DNA from: Treponema sp.
GTDB lineage: Bacteria > Spirochaetota > Spirochaetia > Treponematales > Breznakiellaceae
Direction of reading: 5' to 3'
DNA: 50,097 nt
NCBI GenBank assembly: GCA_031260245.1
Contig: JAIRKH010000108.1
Location: 1 to 50,097 of the forward strand
The position numbers and the translations under genes were made by a program. The notes beneath the pieces are model-generated. The model searched no databases. It saw only the letters and a list, made by a program, of their open reading frames with translations, and was not told the origin of the DNA. Below, piece after piece: positions 18,797 through 28,112 of this stretch; within the stretch, counting starts at the first letter, position 1, and every line of letters starts with the position of its first letter.

Positions 18797-19711
18797 TTTT
18801 CTCGCTCCTTGACTTGTTTTAAATGAGAGTACGCCGAAAATATTAAAAAACAAAGCGGTTCGCGCGGCGTTCATTGGACCGAGCCGCAACGTTAGGGACG
18901 CCCCGTTTCGTTCAGGCGGATTAGAGAAAAGCGTACTCATAAAGAAACCTAAGTCGCCCTCTCCTATTTCTTTCACGCCCAGCAACCGCGCGACGCTGAA
19001 GAGCTGAGACAGACCTCTTGCCGCGTCCGCGGAAGGCGTTTCTACCCGCAAGACTATATGATAAGCCTCGTCCTTAAGCGCTACTCTAAAGAACAGCCTG
19101 TCCGCTTGAATCTCAAACGGCGTTTCCATAGCCGCTAGAAAAGCGTTTACGGCGTTAGCGCCGTCTCCAAACCAACCGGTTATGACCGCATCCTGACGGA
19201 ATTCGTCAAATCCTTGAGGAACAGTATTTGCGGCGGCGAAAAGAAACGGGTCCGCGTCCGAAGCCGCTATTGTTCTTTCATTAAAGGCAACGGACAGCCC
19301 GTTCTTTTCTGCGCGCCAGTAGTCCGCGCCTGTTTCGGAACGTTGTTTCTTCCAATCGCTGGACGCTTTCAACGACAGATCCGCTATTGTCTTTGGATAA
19401 TTCCCTTGAAGAACCGCAAAGAAGCGCCGATTCGCCCCTGCGGGATAGAGCGCCGCAGTTATCGTAGACGTTCTATCCAGTATTTGCGCGGCGTCCTTTA
19501 CGGACGCTCCGCCGACGGCGAGCAGGTCGAGGATGGGGCGCGAATTCGCCGCGTCGATGGACAGGTACAAGACTCCGCCGTCCGCAAACGGCTCAAATTC
19601 GCCGATTTCCGCTAACTTCCACAGGGCGTCTTCCGCTATTTTCGCGGCGGGTTGCGTCTTGCAGGAAAGAAACAGCGCGGCTATAAACAGATATAGAATC
19701 TTTTGTTTCAT
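18695..19711 (-). CDS. Hypothetical lipoprotein whose reading frame runs into a LacI-like HTH stub
   Basis: Lipobox LFLSCKT; C-terminus MTIKKIAELPGVSTGTVDKFVYHRGGVSRGNRS. Confidence 0.7.
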   Translation of the reverse strand: MKQKILYLFIAALFLSCKTQPAAKIAEDALWKLAEIGEFEPFADGGVLYLSIDAANSRPILDLLAVGGASVKDAAQILDRTSTITAALYPAGANRRFFAVLQGNYPKTIADLSLKASSDWKKQRSETGADYWRAEKNGLSVAFNERTIAASDADPFLFAAANTVPQGFDEFRQDAVITGWFGDGANAVNAFLAAMETPFEIQADRLFFRVALKDEAYHIVLRVETPSADAARGLSQLFSVARLLGVKEIGEGDLGFFMSTLFSNPPERNGASLTLRLGPMNAARTALFFNIFGVLSFKTSQGARKMTIKKIAELPGVSTGTVDKFVYHRGGVSRGNRS

Positions 19712-19995
19712 AAACTTCCCTAAAAATGGACTGTCGTCAACATTACGAAAATCCTCTTGAAAATATCCGCATTTAACCAGAATTTTTATCCGTTATTTCA
19801 ATTATCAAAATTTGCGAAAGAGAAAACTATCGAGTCGTTATACAAAACTTCTCTCAACGCCGCGATTACTTCAACGGAATCGTATCGTTTATTGTCTGTG
19901 ATATTGCTTCACTATCATTTACAATTACTTGACGACTGCTTGTGTTAATCGCGCGATACCTCAAATCAATCTGTATGTAATATTTTATCACGATT

Positions 19996-20589
19996 TTAAA
20001 TTTTTTTTGCGTAAGCTGTTTCATCCTCTAGTAGCAATATTTCTATCTTTTCTTGTATCGAGACGCCGTCAATACCAAAACCTGTTACATCCCAGCCCGG
20101 CGTTCTTTGTCTGCCAAAAAGTTCTATACGAGGTATATCTCCAAAAAGCCGCACTATCCTGTCGCGGACGACGGGCGGTTTTACCGAATGTCCAAGCCGC
20201 GGATGCATCACGATTTGCGGCACCGTTTTATCGACCGATTTTATATGACCGCGCATTCCCAGAAGACAAATTTCAATATTTGATTTAGTATAGCTTCCCA
20301 TGCCCCGAAGCGGTTCGCCGTCGATTTTTGTCTTTACCCATGAAAAAGCGCACGTTTTATATTTAAAGCCCCACGCTGCCATAACTTTGAGAGCGTCAGG
20401 CAACGCCGGCATGGTCGCCCATAGAAAAAGAGCGCAATTTTTGCCGCGTAACGCCTTCACATTAAGCCTGCAAATTTCATCTGTCGCCATCGTTTGATAA
20501 TGCTTTTCCGGCGCAAAATGTCCGCCGTCCTTGCCTGATCCCCACAGGTACTTCCACGGCGGGTCCGCGTAAATAACCTGATACTTCAT
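19996..20589 (-). CDS. MT-A70 family adenine methyltransferase
   Basis: MKYQVIYADPPWKY, FLWATMPALPDALKVMAAWGFKYKT, HPRLGHSVKPPVVRDRIVRLFGDIPRIELFGRQ. Confidence 0.9.
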   Translation of the reverse strand: MKYQVIYADPPWKYLWGSGKDGGHFAPEKHYQTMATDEICRLNVKALRGKNCALFLWATMPALPDALKVMAAWGFKYKTCAFSWVKTKIDGEPLRGMGSYTKSNIEICLLGMRGHIKSVDKTVPQIVMHPRLGHSVKPPVVRDRIVRLFGDIPRIELFGRQRTPGWDVTGFGIDGVSIQEKIEILLLEDETAYAKKI

Positions 20590-20595
20590 GATAGG

Positions 20596-20625
20596 AGTAT
20601 AAAATATATCAAACCTCCATGTCAA
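20596..20625 (-). promoter_or_regulatory. Promoter of the MT-A70 gene, leaderless
   Basis: TTGACA-N18-TATACT, then 6 nt (cctatc) to ATG. Confidence 0.55.
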
Positions 20626-20945
20626 GACCTGAGATTTCAATAATTGCGCCAAGGAAGGCGCGGTTACAACAAAGATACTGTCTAAACATTTAGCTGTCAA
20701 TAGTTCCTATGCCGTTATCACGACGGAGATTCCGTTTCGCTCCCGATAATCTGAAAGGGCGGGTTCCCGGCGATTCAATATTTTTCTTATTTATTATATA
20801 TTGTAGATACGCGGAAAAACGTCTCTGGTACGCCGTCCACCCTGAACCGTCGTATCGGAACGTTGTTTCCCGCGCTAAATTTTTATACTTTTATAGGAGA
20901 CGATGATTATATATCAAGAAACGAGCTTTTTCAGAGGAGGTCTTT

Positions 20946-22331
20946 ATGGCAGAAGCAAAAAGAGTGGATACCATGCGTATCTCGCTTAGGGAGAAATTGG
21001 CGTACAGCCTTGGCGACATAGCAAGCAATGTGGTATGGAGCGCGGCAGGCGGGTTTTTAACCTACTACTATACTAACGTGGCGGGTATAGCGGCCGCGGC
21101 GGCAGGCGTGATTATGCTGTCGTCCCGTTTGCTTGACGGCGTGTCCGATGTGGCGATGGGCGGCGTTATTGACAAAACCAAGTCTCGGTTCGGTAAAGCG
21201 CGTCCGTGGCTTCTTTGGATGTGCGGTCCTTTTGCGCTGGCCTCGTTCCTACTGTTCGCAGTGCCAAGGGATTGGGACGATACTGCAAAGATAATTTACG
21301 CGTTTATTACTTACAACTTCATGTCAACAGTAGTCTATACGGCTATAAACCTGCCTTACGGCGTTATGAACGCGATGATGACCGACAATCAGAAAGACAG
21401 GACTTCGCTCAATATATTCCGTATGCTCGGCGCTATGACAATGGCCGTCTGCGCCAACCTGCTCGTCATTCCTCTTGTGAAGCTTTTCGGCGGCGGTAGT
21501 GAAACAAACCCGACAGGCTGGACGATGACGTTCTCTATGCTTGGTATAATCGCTATGTGCCTGTTTATTCTGTGCTTTCTCGGCACTAAAGAGCGTATTC
21601 GGACGGAGGAAGCAAAAGATAAGGAACACACTTCGCTAATTAAGGCGGTTTCCCTGCTATTCAGAAATAAGTTTTGGGTTATTCTCCTTATCACAGGCGT
21701 AATCGCGCAGATGGGCGTCGGCACAATGGGCGTGAATCCATACTACGCCCAATATTATCTGGGCGACGTAGGACTGGCCGGCCTTATGAGTATGTTTATA
21801 ATGGTTCCCCTGGTGATTGGGCTGGCTATATCGGGTCCTCTCATCGAGAAGTTCGGCAAGCGCAACTGTATTTTATTCGGCGTATTCTTTGGTTTGCCCG
21901 GATATATTCTCCCGCTTTTCAATCCATACAGCTTTGTGTTTATTGCGATAGGCGGAGTTTTCAGAGGGTTAGGCATGGGTCCTGCGGTGGCTTGCGGTTT
22001 CGCCATGCTCGCCGATGTGATTGATTACCATGACTGGAAGTTCGGGGCGCGTACCGAAGGGGTTGTCTATTCCGCGGCCAGCTTCGGAAATAAAGTAGGC
22101 ATGGGATTGGGCGCGGCGGCGTTAGGTGTTGGGCTTTCATTGGGGAGGTTTGACGGCGCCGCGGGGGCCTCGCAACCCGGAAGCGCTATGGCTGCCATAT
22201 TGATTGTATACGCGATATTACCGCTTGTGTTGCAGATCATCGGTATCGTTCTGTATTCACAATACACGCTCGATAAGATATATCCGCAAATAGTAGCTGA
22301 ACTTGCCGAACGCAAGAAACAGTCCGTATGA
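20946..22331 (+). CDS. MFS glycoside-pentoside-hexuronide (GPH) cation symporter
   Basis: KLAYSLGDIASNVVWSAAGGFLTYYYTNVAGI, SDVAMGGVIDKTKSRFGKARPWLLW. Confidence 0.93.
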   Translation: MAEAKRVDTMRISLREKLAYSLGDIASNVVWSAAGGFLTYYYTNVAGIAAAAAGVIMLSSRLLDGVSDVAMGGVIDKTKSRFGKARPWLLWMCGPFALASFLLFAVPRDWDDTAKIIYAFITYNFMSTVVYTAINLPYGVMNAMMTDNQKDRTSLNIFRMLGAMTMAVCANLLVIPLVKLFGGGSETNPTGWTMTFSMLGIIAMCLFILCFLGTKERIRTEEAKDKEHTSLIKAVSLLFRNKFWVILLITGVIAQMGVGTMGVNPYYAQYYLGDVGLAGLMSMFIMVPLVIGLAISGPLIEKFGKRNCILFGVFFGLPGYILPLFNPYSFVFIAIGGVFRGLGMGPAVACGFAMLADVIDYHDWKFGARTEGVVYSAASFGNKVGMGLGAAALGVGLSLGRFDGAAGASQPGSAMAAILIVYAILPLVLQIIGIVLYSQYTLDKIYPQIVAELAERKKQSV

Positions 22332-22367
22332 GAGCGAGCGTCGGCGTGTTTGGCAAAGATAGAGCGT

Positions 22368-22405
22368 TGACAGAGCCTTGCGTCTAAAAGTGAAAGGCTC
22401 TGTCA
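22368..22405 (+). repeat. 12-bp hairpin downstream of the GPH gene, followed by a second smaller hairpin
   Basis: tgacagagcctt / aaggctctgtca; then aaccgcc / ggcggtt. Confidence 0.55.
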
Positions 22406-22573
22406 GGAAACCGCCCTCAATGATTCTATAAGGCGGTTCCTTGAAACGTTCAGACTCAATGGGTGGATTTTTCGCGGTCAAATTTTCATATCTTCTTTAA
22501 TAAATGGAAAATTTATGCTATATTATAATAGTCTATAATTTACTTTTATTCTTTTTATAAAAGGAGAGGAAAT

Positions 22574-23347
22574 ATGAAAAGACTAGCGTGTTTTATTATA
22601 AGCGTATCGGTATCTGCGGCTTGCTTAACGGCGCAGAGCGCGGATGATATTATTACTCTGTCGAGAAACCGCGTCTCCGCGAACTCTGTTTCTACGCAAT
22701 CACGGATGGTCGTTTTGAACAAGGACAAGACGACCGCGGAACGCATCATCAACCAGTATTCACAAGATGATTCAAGAGGAAACGAGCGGACGCTCATTGA
22801 ATTCGTCAGACCTAACGCGGTCAAAGGGACGCGCTTCCTCACCGTTGAAAACGCGGGCGGCGCTGATAACAGATGGATATTCCTCCCAGCCCTCGGCAAG
22901 GTCAGGCGCATAGCCTCCTCCGAAGGCGAGAGTAGTTTCATGGGCACGGATTTCTCCTTCGACGACATATCCTCGATGAACAGGGAGGTCGGCGCGGACG
23001 TTCACGCCTTGCTGAAAGAGGAAGACCTCAACGGCAAAGCCTGCTTCGTCGTTGAATCCAAACCCAAAGACAAAACCTATCAGTATTCCAAGATAATTTC
23101 ATGGATAGACAAAGGCAGCAGTATTAACTACAAGATGGAGCTTTACGACAAGAAAGACAAGTTGGCGAAAGTCTACGAGGCGTCTGATTTTCAGAACGTT
23201 CAGGGACGCCTCACCGCGAAACAGACCAAGATGTCTACGCTGGGCGACGGTACTTCTACGACTATCCATGTTGATAAAATCAGATACGACGACAAAATCC
23301 CGGAAGGCGTGTTCACGCCGAACTATTTGGAAACGGGAAAGTATTAG
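22574..23347 (+). CDS. Outer-membrane lipoprotein-sorting (LolA-like) protein
   Basis: Signal peptide; RTLIEFVRPNAVKGTRFLTVENAGGADNRWIFLPALGKVRRIASSEGESSFMGTDFSFDDI. Confidence 0.85.
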   Translation: MKRLACFIISVSVSAACLTAQSADDIITLSRNRVSANSVSTQSRMVVLNKDKTTAERIINQYSQDDSRGNERTLIEFVRPNAVKGTRFLTVENAGGADNRWIFLPALGKVRRIASSEGESSFMGTDFSFDDISSMNREVGADVHALLKEEDLNGKACFVVESKPKDKTYQYSKIISWIDKGSSINYKMELYDKKDKLAKVYEASDFQNVQGRLTAKQTKMSTLGDGTSTTIHVDKIRYDDKIPEGVFTPNYLETGKY

Positions 23348-23410
23348 GAAGCGGCGCGAAGGCCGCAGGGCTTTCAACATTCCGTTCCATATACTAAAGA
23401 GGAGCAAAGT

Positions 23411-24976
23411 ATGAGAAAAATTCTGCTATTATGTGTAACGTTACTGGTCGTAGCCGCCGCAATCAGCGCCCAGGGATTCGACGATTTCATCAACCAACAC
23501 AACGTTTTCGCCGACGACGAGGCGCCCGTTTCCGACGACGGCTTTGGATTCGGCTTTGACGACGGGGGCGGCGTAAGGTCGTCCGCGTCCTTATCGGTAG
23601 AAATATCCGGCGAGGCGTCCGCCGAAGCGCTCGTCTTCATAGACGAGCTGGAATCCGCGAGCAAAATGAAGGAAATCGAGCTCGGCGATATTTTTTCGGG
23701 CAGGCTGAACTTCTCCGCAAAGGCGTCCAACGCCAAAGCCGTTATCAACCTGAAGCTAAGTCCGTCCCGCGACGCGGCGTCGGTCGTCGCCTTTGACGAG
23801 GCGTACATCTGCGGCTATTTCGAGGGCTTGAACGTGGAGGCCGGCTTGCGTAAGCTCGCATGGGGCAAGGCGGACAGCCTTGGTCCCTTGGACGTGGTAA
23901 ATCCTCTTGATTACACCGACTTGATTGACCTGACGAGTATGCTAGACCGCAAAATCGCAGTACCGATGATTCATATGTCCTACGGATTCGGCGCGTATTC
24001 CAAACTGGAAGCCGTGTTCGTTCCATCTTTTACACCGCAGAAATTTGCCGAGTTCGGCAGATGGACGCCGTCCCAAGTGACGACCGCGCCCGGCGCGATA
24101 AAAGCGGGCGCAAGCGAATATATCATGAAAACAGCGCGCCCAGCGTTGCTCGCCGCCCTCGGTACTCTCAACCCCGCGCTCATCGCAACGTTGGCTGACA
24201 ATACGTCATACACGGAGCCGCCTACGGAATGGCTTAAATATATGCAGGCCGGACTGCGCTTCACCACGACCTTTAGGTCCGCGGACGTGGGGGTTCAAGG
24301 CTATTTCGGGCGACTGCCCCGCCCGGCCTTCGTGTTGAAAGGCTTGACGGAGTTGTGGAACAATTTCGATGAGGATGACGAGAGGTTCAAGACCAATGCC
24401 AACGACTACCTTACAAACTACCTTCAAGAGAACTCCATAGCGGGGGTTTTTGATTACAACTACTTCGCGCAACTTGGATTTGATTACGCGCAGACGCTTT
24501 GGGGCTTCAACACGCGGGCGGAACTGGCTCTCAATCTCACCAAAGACCTCAAAGGCGACGACGGAGAGGTCTACAACCCGTTCATCGGCTGGTCCCTGGG
24601 CTTTGACCGCGACGTAGCCGTAAAGGGACTCGCCCTCTTCAACGTAAACCTACAGGTAAATGAAAACGTACGTTTGTTCAGCGACAAAATCAACGACAAT
24701 CGCGCTTTGGATACAGAAGCCGGCTCAAACGATACGTCCACGCGGATTACTTTAATCGCCTCCCGCAAATTCTTCCGCGACAAGTTTGAAGCCAACTTCA
24801 CTGGACTGTGGAGCGTCGAAGACATGGACTTCTACCTTATTCCCGGGCTTGGATGGACAAATGAAAACCTCGCGGTCAACCTCTACGGCGGCTTCTTTCT
24901 CGGCGATTCCGACGGGGAGCTGGGGCGCTACCATAACAACAACTTCGTCCGTATGACCATGACGTATACGTTTTGA
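23411..24976 (+). CDS. Predicted outer-membrane beta-barrel protein
   Basis: Signal peptide; alternating pattern; C-terminal aromatic MTMTYTF; adjacent to the LolA-like gene. Confidence 0.65.
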   Translation: MRKILLLCVTLLVVAAAISAQGFDDFINQHNVFADDEAPVSDDGFGFGFDDGGGVRSSASLSVEISGEASAEALVFIDELESASKMKEIELGDIFSGRLNFSAKASNAKAVINLKLSPSRDAASVVAFDEAYICGYFEGLNVEAGLRKLAWGKADSLGPLDVVNPLDYTDLIDLTSMLDRKIAVPMIHMSYGFGAYSKLEAVFVPSFTPQKFAEFGRWTPSQVTTAPGAIKAGASEYIMKTARPALLAALGTLNPALIATLADNTSYTEPPTEWLKYMQAGLRFTTTFRSADVGVQGYFGRLPRPAFVLKGLTELWNNFDEDDERFKTNANDYLTNYLQENSIAGVFDYNYFAQLGFDYAQTLWGFNTRAELALNLTKDLKGDDGEVYNPFIGWSLGFDRDVAVKGLALFNVNLQVNENVRLFSDKINDNRALDTEAGSNDTSTRITLIASRKFFRDKFEANFTGLWSVEDMDFYLIPGLGWTNENLAVNLYGGFFLGDSDGELGRYHNNNFVRMTMTYTF

Positions 24977-25169
24977 TAAATGTTTTTGAAATTGAGTCAT
25001 TTTGATACGCTTGATATTCTGAAATATAACATATATATCCATGCGGAACGTTTTATAATGTTAATTGAAAGAGACCCGCTTGCGTGGAGGGTTTCCCGTC
25101 AAACGCTGTCTCGTGCGAAGCCCTCTCCTGTATCATTCGTTATGATATTTTTCGTTTCTCTAACAGCTT

Positions 25170-26561
25170 TCAATTTCTAGATTTTAGAATCGGATCTAGA
25201 TATTTATTGATGAATTCGCTCTTGATTCGCAACAATTCGTCGCGGGGAATTTCCGTTAGCGCAGTCCATCCCAGATCCAGAGTACGCTCAATGCTACGGT
25301 TTTCAGTTTCGCCTTGAGAGAGAAATAATTGTTCAAATTTCTCGCCGAATTTCAGATATTGTTTGTCGCCCGCGGACAGTTCTTCTTCGCCGATGATGCT
25401 CGACAAGTTACGCGCCTGTTTTACCTTGGAGTATGCGGCGAAGAGCTGACTGCTTACATCTTTGTGGTCTTCACGGGTCATGCCCGGCCCGATGCCGTCT
25501 TTCATAAGACGGGACAGGCTTGGCAACCCAGCGACTGGCGGGTACACGCCTTTTTGAGAGAGTTCACGATCAAGCACGATTTGACCTTCGGTGATATAGC
25601 CGGAGAGGTCGGGTATGGGGTGGCTTATGTCGTCGTTAGGCATGGTTAGGATGGGGATTTGAGTGATAGAGCCGCTTGAATCCACGATTTTACCCGCGCG
25701 CTCGTAGAGGCTCGCCAGGTCCGAGTAGAGGTAGCCTGGATAACCCTTACGGCTCGGCACTTCGCCGCGTATGGAGGACACTTCGCGCAATGCTTCGCAG
25801 TAATTGGTCATGTCGGTCATCACGACAAGCACGTGCATATTCTCGTGGTACGCGAGGTATTCGGCGGATGTGAGCGCGCAACGCGGCGCTATAAGGCGTT
25901 CAAGGCTCGGAGCGTCCGCCAGCGACAAGAACACGACGACGTTAGAAAGCACGCCTGATTTTTCAAAGTCGTCCAAGAAGAAACGGGCCACGTCGTATTT
26001 GACGCCCATGGCGCAAAAAACCACGACGAAAGACTCGTCCGAATTGAGAATCTTCGCCTGACGGACGATTTGCGCGGCAAGGCGGTTATGAGGGAGTCCG
26101 TTACCGGAGAAAATCGGCAGTTTCTGACCGCGAATCAGCGTGTTCATACCGTCGATGGCTGAAATCCCTGTTTGGATGAAGTCGCGTGGATAAACGCGCG
26201 CGTAGGGGTTAATCGGCAAGCCGTTCACGTCAAGACATATTGACGAAAAAATATCGCCGTATCCGTCGATAGGCTCGCCTAAACCGTTGAAGACGCGCCC
26301 CAACAGACCGGGACCCACACGCATCGTCATAGGTTTTCCCAAGAATTCGACGTACGCGTCTTCTGCGGATAGTCCGGCGTTGCTCCCAAATATTTGAACC
26401 GCCGCCCAGTCTTTGCTCAAGTCAATTACGCGCCCAAGTCGGCGTCGCTCCTCGCGATCATAAACGGCGACGACTTCGTTGAAGCCCACATTACGGACCC
26501 GCTCCGTAATGACGACAGGTCCTTCGATGCGGCTCAAGCCGCGGTATTCGATTCCTCGCAT
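25170..26561 (-). CDS. V-type ATP synthase subunit B, isolated
   Basis: [69 protein letters not shown]. Confidence 0.95.
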   Translation of the reverse strand: MRGIEYRGLSRIEGPVVITERVRNVGFNEVVAVYDREERRRLGRVIDLSKDWAAVQIFGSNAGLSAEDAYVEFLGKPMTMRVGPGLLGRVFNGLGEPIDGYGDIFSSICLDVNGLPINPYARVYPRDFIQTGISAIDGMNTLIRGQKLPIFSGNGLPHNRLAAQIVRQAKILNSDESFVVVFCAMGVKYDVARFFLDDFEKSGVLSNVVVFLSLADAPSLERLIAPRCALTSAEYLAYHENMHVLVVMTDMTNYCEALREVSSIRGEVPSRKGYPGYLYSDLASLYERAGKIVDSSGSITQIPILTMPNDDISHPIPDLSGYITEGQIVLDRELSQKGVYPPVAGLPSLSRLMKDGIGPGMTREDHKDVSSQLFAAYSKVKQARNLSSIIGEEELSAGDKQYLKFGEKFEQLFLSQGETENRSIERTLDLGWTALTEIPRDELLRIKSEFINKYLDPILKSRN

Positions 26562-26647
26562 TTTTTCCCTACAATTAGTTTACCACAATGAAAAAATATT
26601 GTCTATAGGTTCGATCTCGCCTGACGAAAGATAGTAATCGTTCCCAC

Positions 26648-26675
26648 TTGTATTTTTTTTAAAAATCTATATGCT
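26648..26675 (+). promoter_or_regulatory. Promoter of argD, leaderless
   Basis: TTGTAT-N16-TATGCT, then 6 nt to ATG. Confidence 0.45.
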
Positions 26676-26681
26676 TATACA

Positions 26682-27839
26682 ATGGCGTTAGAAAAAGACG
26701 TGTTTATGAACACATATCACAGGCTCCCTGTCGTTTTTACTCATGGGCAGGGCGTTTATCTCTTTGGCGCGGACGGCAAGCGGTACCTTGACTTTACGTC
26801 AGGTATTGCGGTCAACTGTTTGGGATATAATTACCCTCCGCTCGTCAAAGCTGTAGCGGAACAAGCAGAGAAGCTCATTCATGCGAGTAACTACTTTCAG
26901 AGCGATACGAGCGTTGCGTTTGCGGAAAGACTGGTGAGCGCGGCTGGTATGACAAAGGTATTTTTTGGAAATTCGGGAGCGGAAGCCAACGAAGGCGCGT
27001 GCAAGATAGCGCGTAAATATTCGCTCATGAAATACGGCGCCGGACGGCATACTATTGTAACGCTTAAAGGGAGTTTTCACGGGCGGACTATAACCATGCT
27101 GTCCGCTACCGGACAGGACAAGTTCCACAAGGATTTCGGACCCTTCACCGAAGGTTTTAGATATATACCGTGCGGGGATATCGAGGCTTTGGACCGGGCG
27201 CTCGACGGCTCGGCCGCCGGGCTTCTCATTGAGGCGGTTCAGGGAGAGAACGGGGTCGTTCCGCAGACGCGGGCGTTCATGTCCGCGGCCGCGCGGCTCT
27301 GCGCGGAGCGAGACATCCTGCTTATGTTCGACGAAATTCAATGCGGAATGGGGCGTACCGGCTCCTTCCTCGCCGCCACGGGCTACGGAGTTAAGCCGGA
27401 TGTAATAACCCTTGCGAAGGGGCTTGCGGGCGGGGTACCTGTGGGCGCGGTTTTGGCCGGTGGAAAGAGCGCGGACGTGTTGGACGTCGGGGACCACGGC
27501 TCCACTTTTGGCGGAAACCCGCTTGCGGCCGCGGCCGGGCTTGTGGTTCTTGAAACTGTGGACAACCAGGCTTTTCTCAAAGAAATCGCGCGTAAGGGCG
27601 AAAAAATCACGACGGCTATCCGCGCGTGGAACTGTCCGTCTATCAAAGAGGTTCGGGGTAAGGGTCTCATGATTGGGGTGGACGTAGCTGGGGACGCATG
27701 GGATATAATGACCGCGTGCCTTAAAAGAGGATTGCTTGTTCTTTCCGCGGGGCAAAACACTTTGCGTTTTTTGCCGCCCTACGTTATAACGGACGCGGAA
27801 ATAGACGCGGGACTGGCTGTTCTGCGGGAATGTCTGTGA
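26682..27839 (+). CDS. argD: Acetylornithine/succinyldiaminopimelate-type class III aminotransferase
   Basis: VYLFGADGKRYLDFTSGIAVNCLG, NSGAEANEGACKIARKY, FDEIQCGMGRTGSF, ITLAKGLAGGVPVGAVL. Confidence 0.88.
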   Translation: MALEKDVFMNTYHRLPVVFTHGQGVYLFGADGKRYLDFTSGIAVNCLGYNYPPLVKAVAEQAEKLIHASNYFQSDTSVAFAERLVSAAGMTKVFFGNSGAEANEGACKIARKYSLMKYGAGRHTIVTLKGSFHGRTITMLSATGQDKFHKDFGPFTEGFRYIPCGDIEALDRALDGSAAGLLIEAVQGENGVVPQTRAFMSAAARLCAERDILLMFDEIQCGMGRTGSFLAATGYGVKPDVITLAKGLAGGVPVGAVLAGGKSADVLDVGDHGSTFGGNPLAAAAGLVVLETVDNQAFLKEIARKGEKITTAIRAWNCPSIKEVRGKGLMIGVDVAGDAWDIMTACLKRGLLVLSAGQNTLRFLPPYVITDAEIDAGLAVLRECL

Positions 27840-27949
27840 AAAGGCTTGGTAAAAAGAGAATAAAAACCGCGTATTTTCTAAAAATTCTCTTTTTTAGATA
27901 TAATGATCCGCAAGCGCCATGATACGTTTGAACAGATTATTTTTCTACC

Positions 27950-27978
27950 TTGACAAATCCCACAAACGAGTATACTAT
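27950..27978 (+). promoter_or_regulatory. Sigma70-type promoter upstream of the MCP gene
   Basis: TTGACA-N17-TACTAT. Confidence 0.65.
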
Positions 27979-28112
27979 TCCCCCAGGTAAATCTGAAGAA
28001 AGTTTAAGACGACTGATAGCATTCTTTGCAAAATATGGATTTTATGAAGGGAATCTTTTCGACGCCGAAGAGACGACGTTAAACACGAATGTTTCTGAAA
28101 AAGGAGGAAAAA

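Noticed and set aside
26799-27755. 318-aa minus-strand ORF
   Set aside because: Antisense to argD with no recognisable motifs and a low-complexity Arg-rich composition.
27979-28112. c-di-GMP or other known riboswitch in the 130-nt MCP leader
   Set aside because: No recognisable conserved riboswitch core; only the promoter is well supported.
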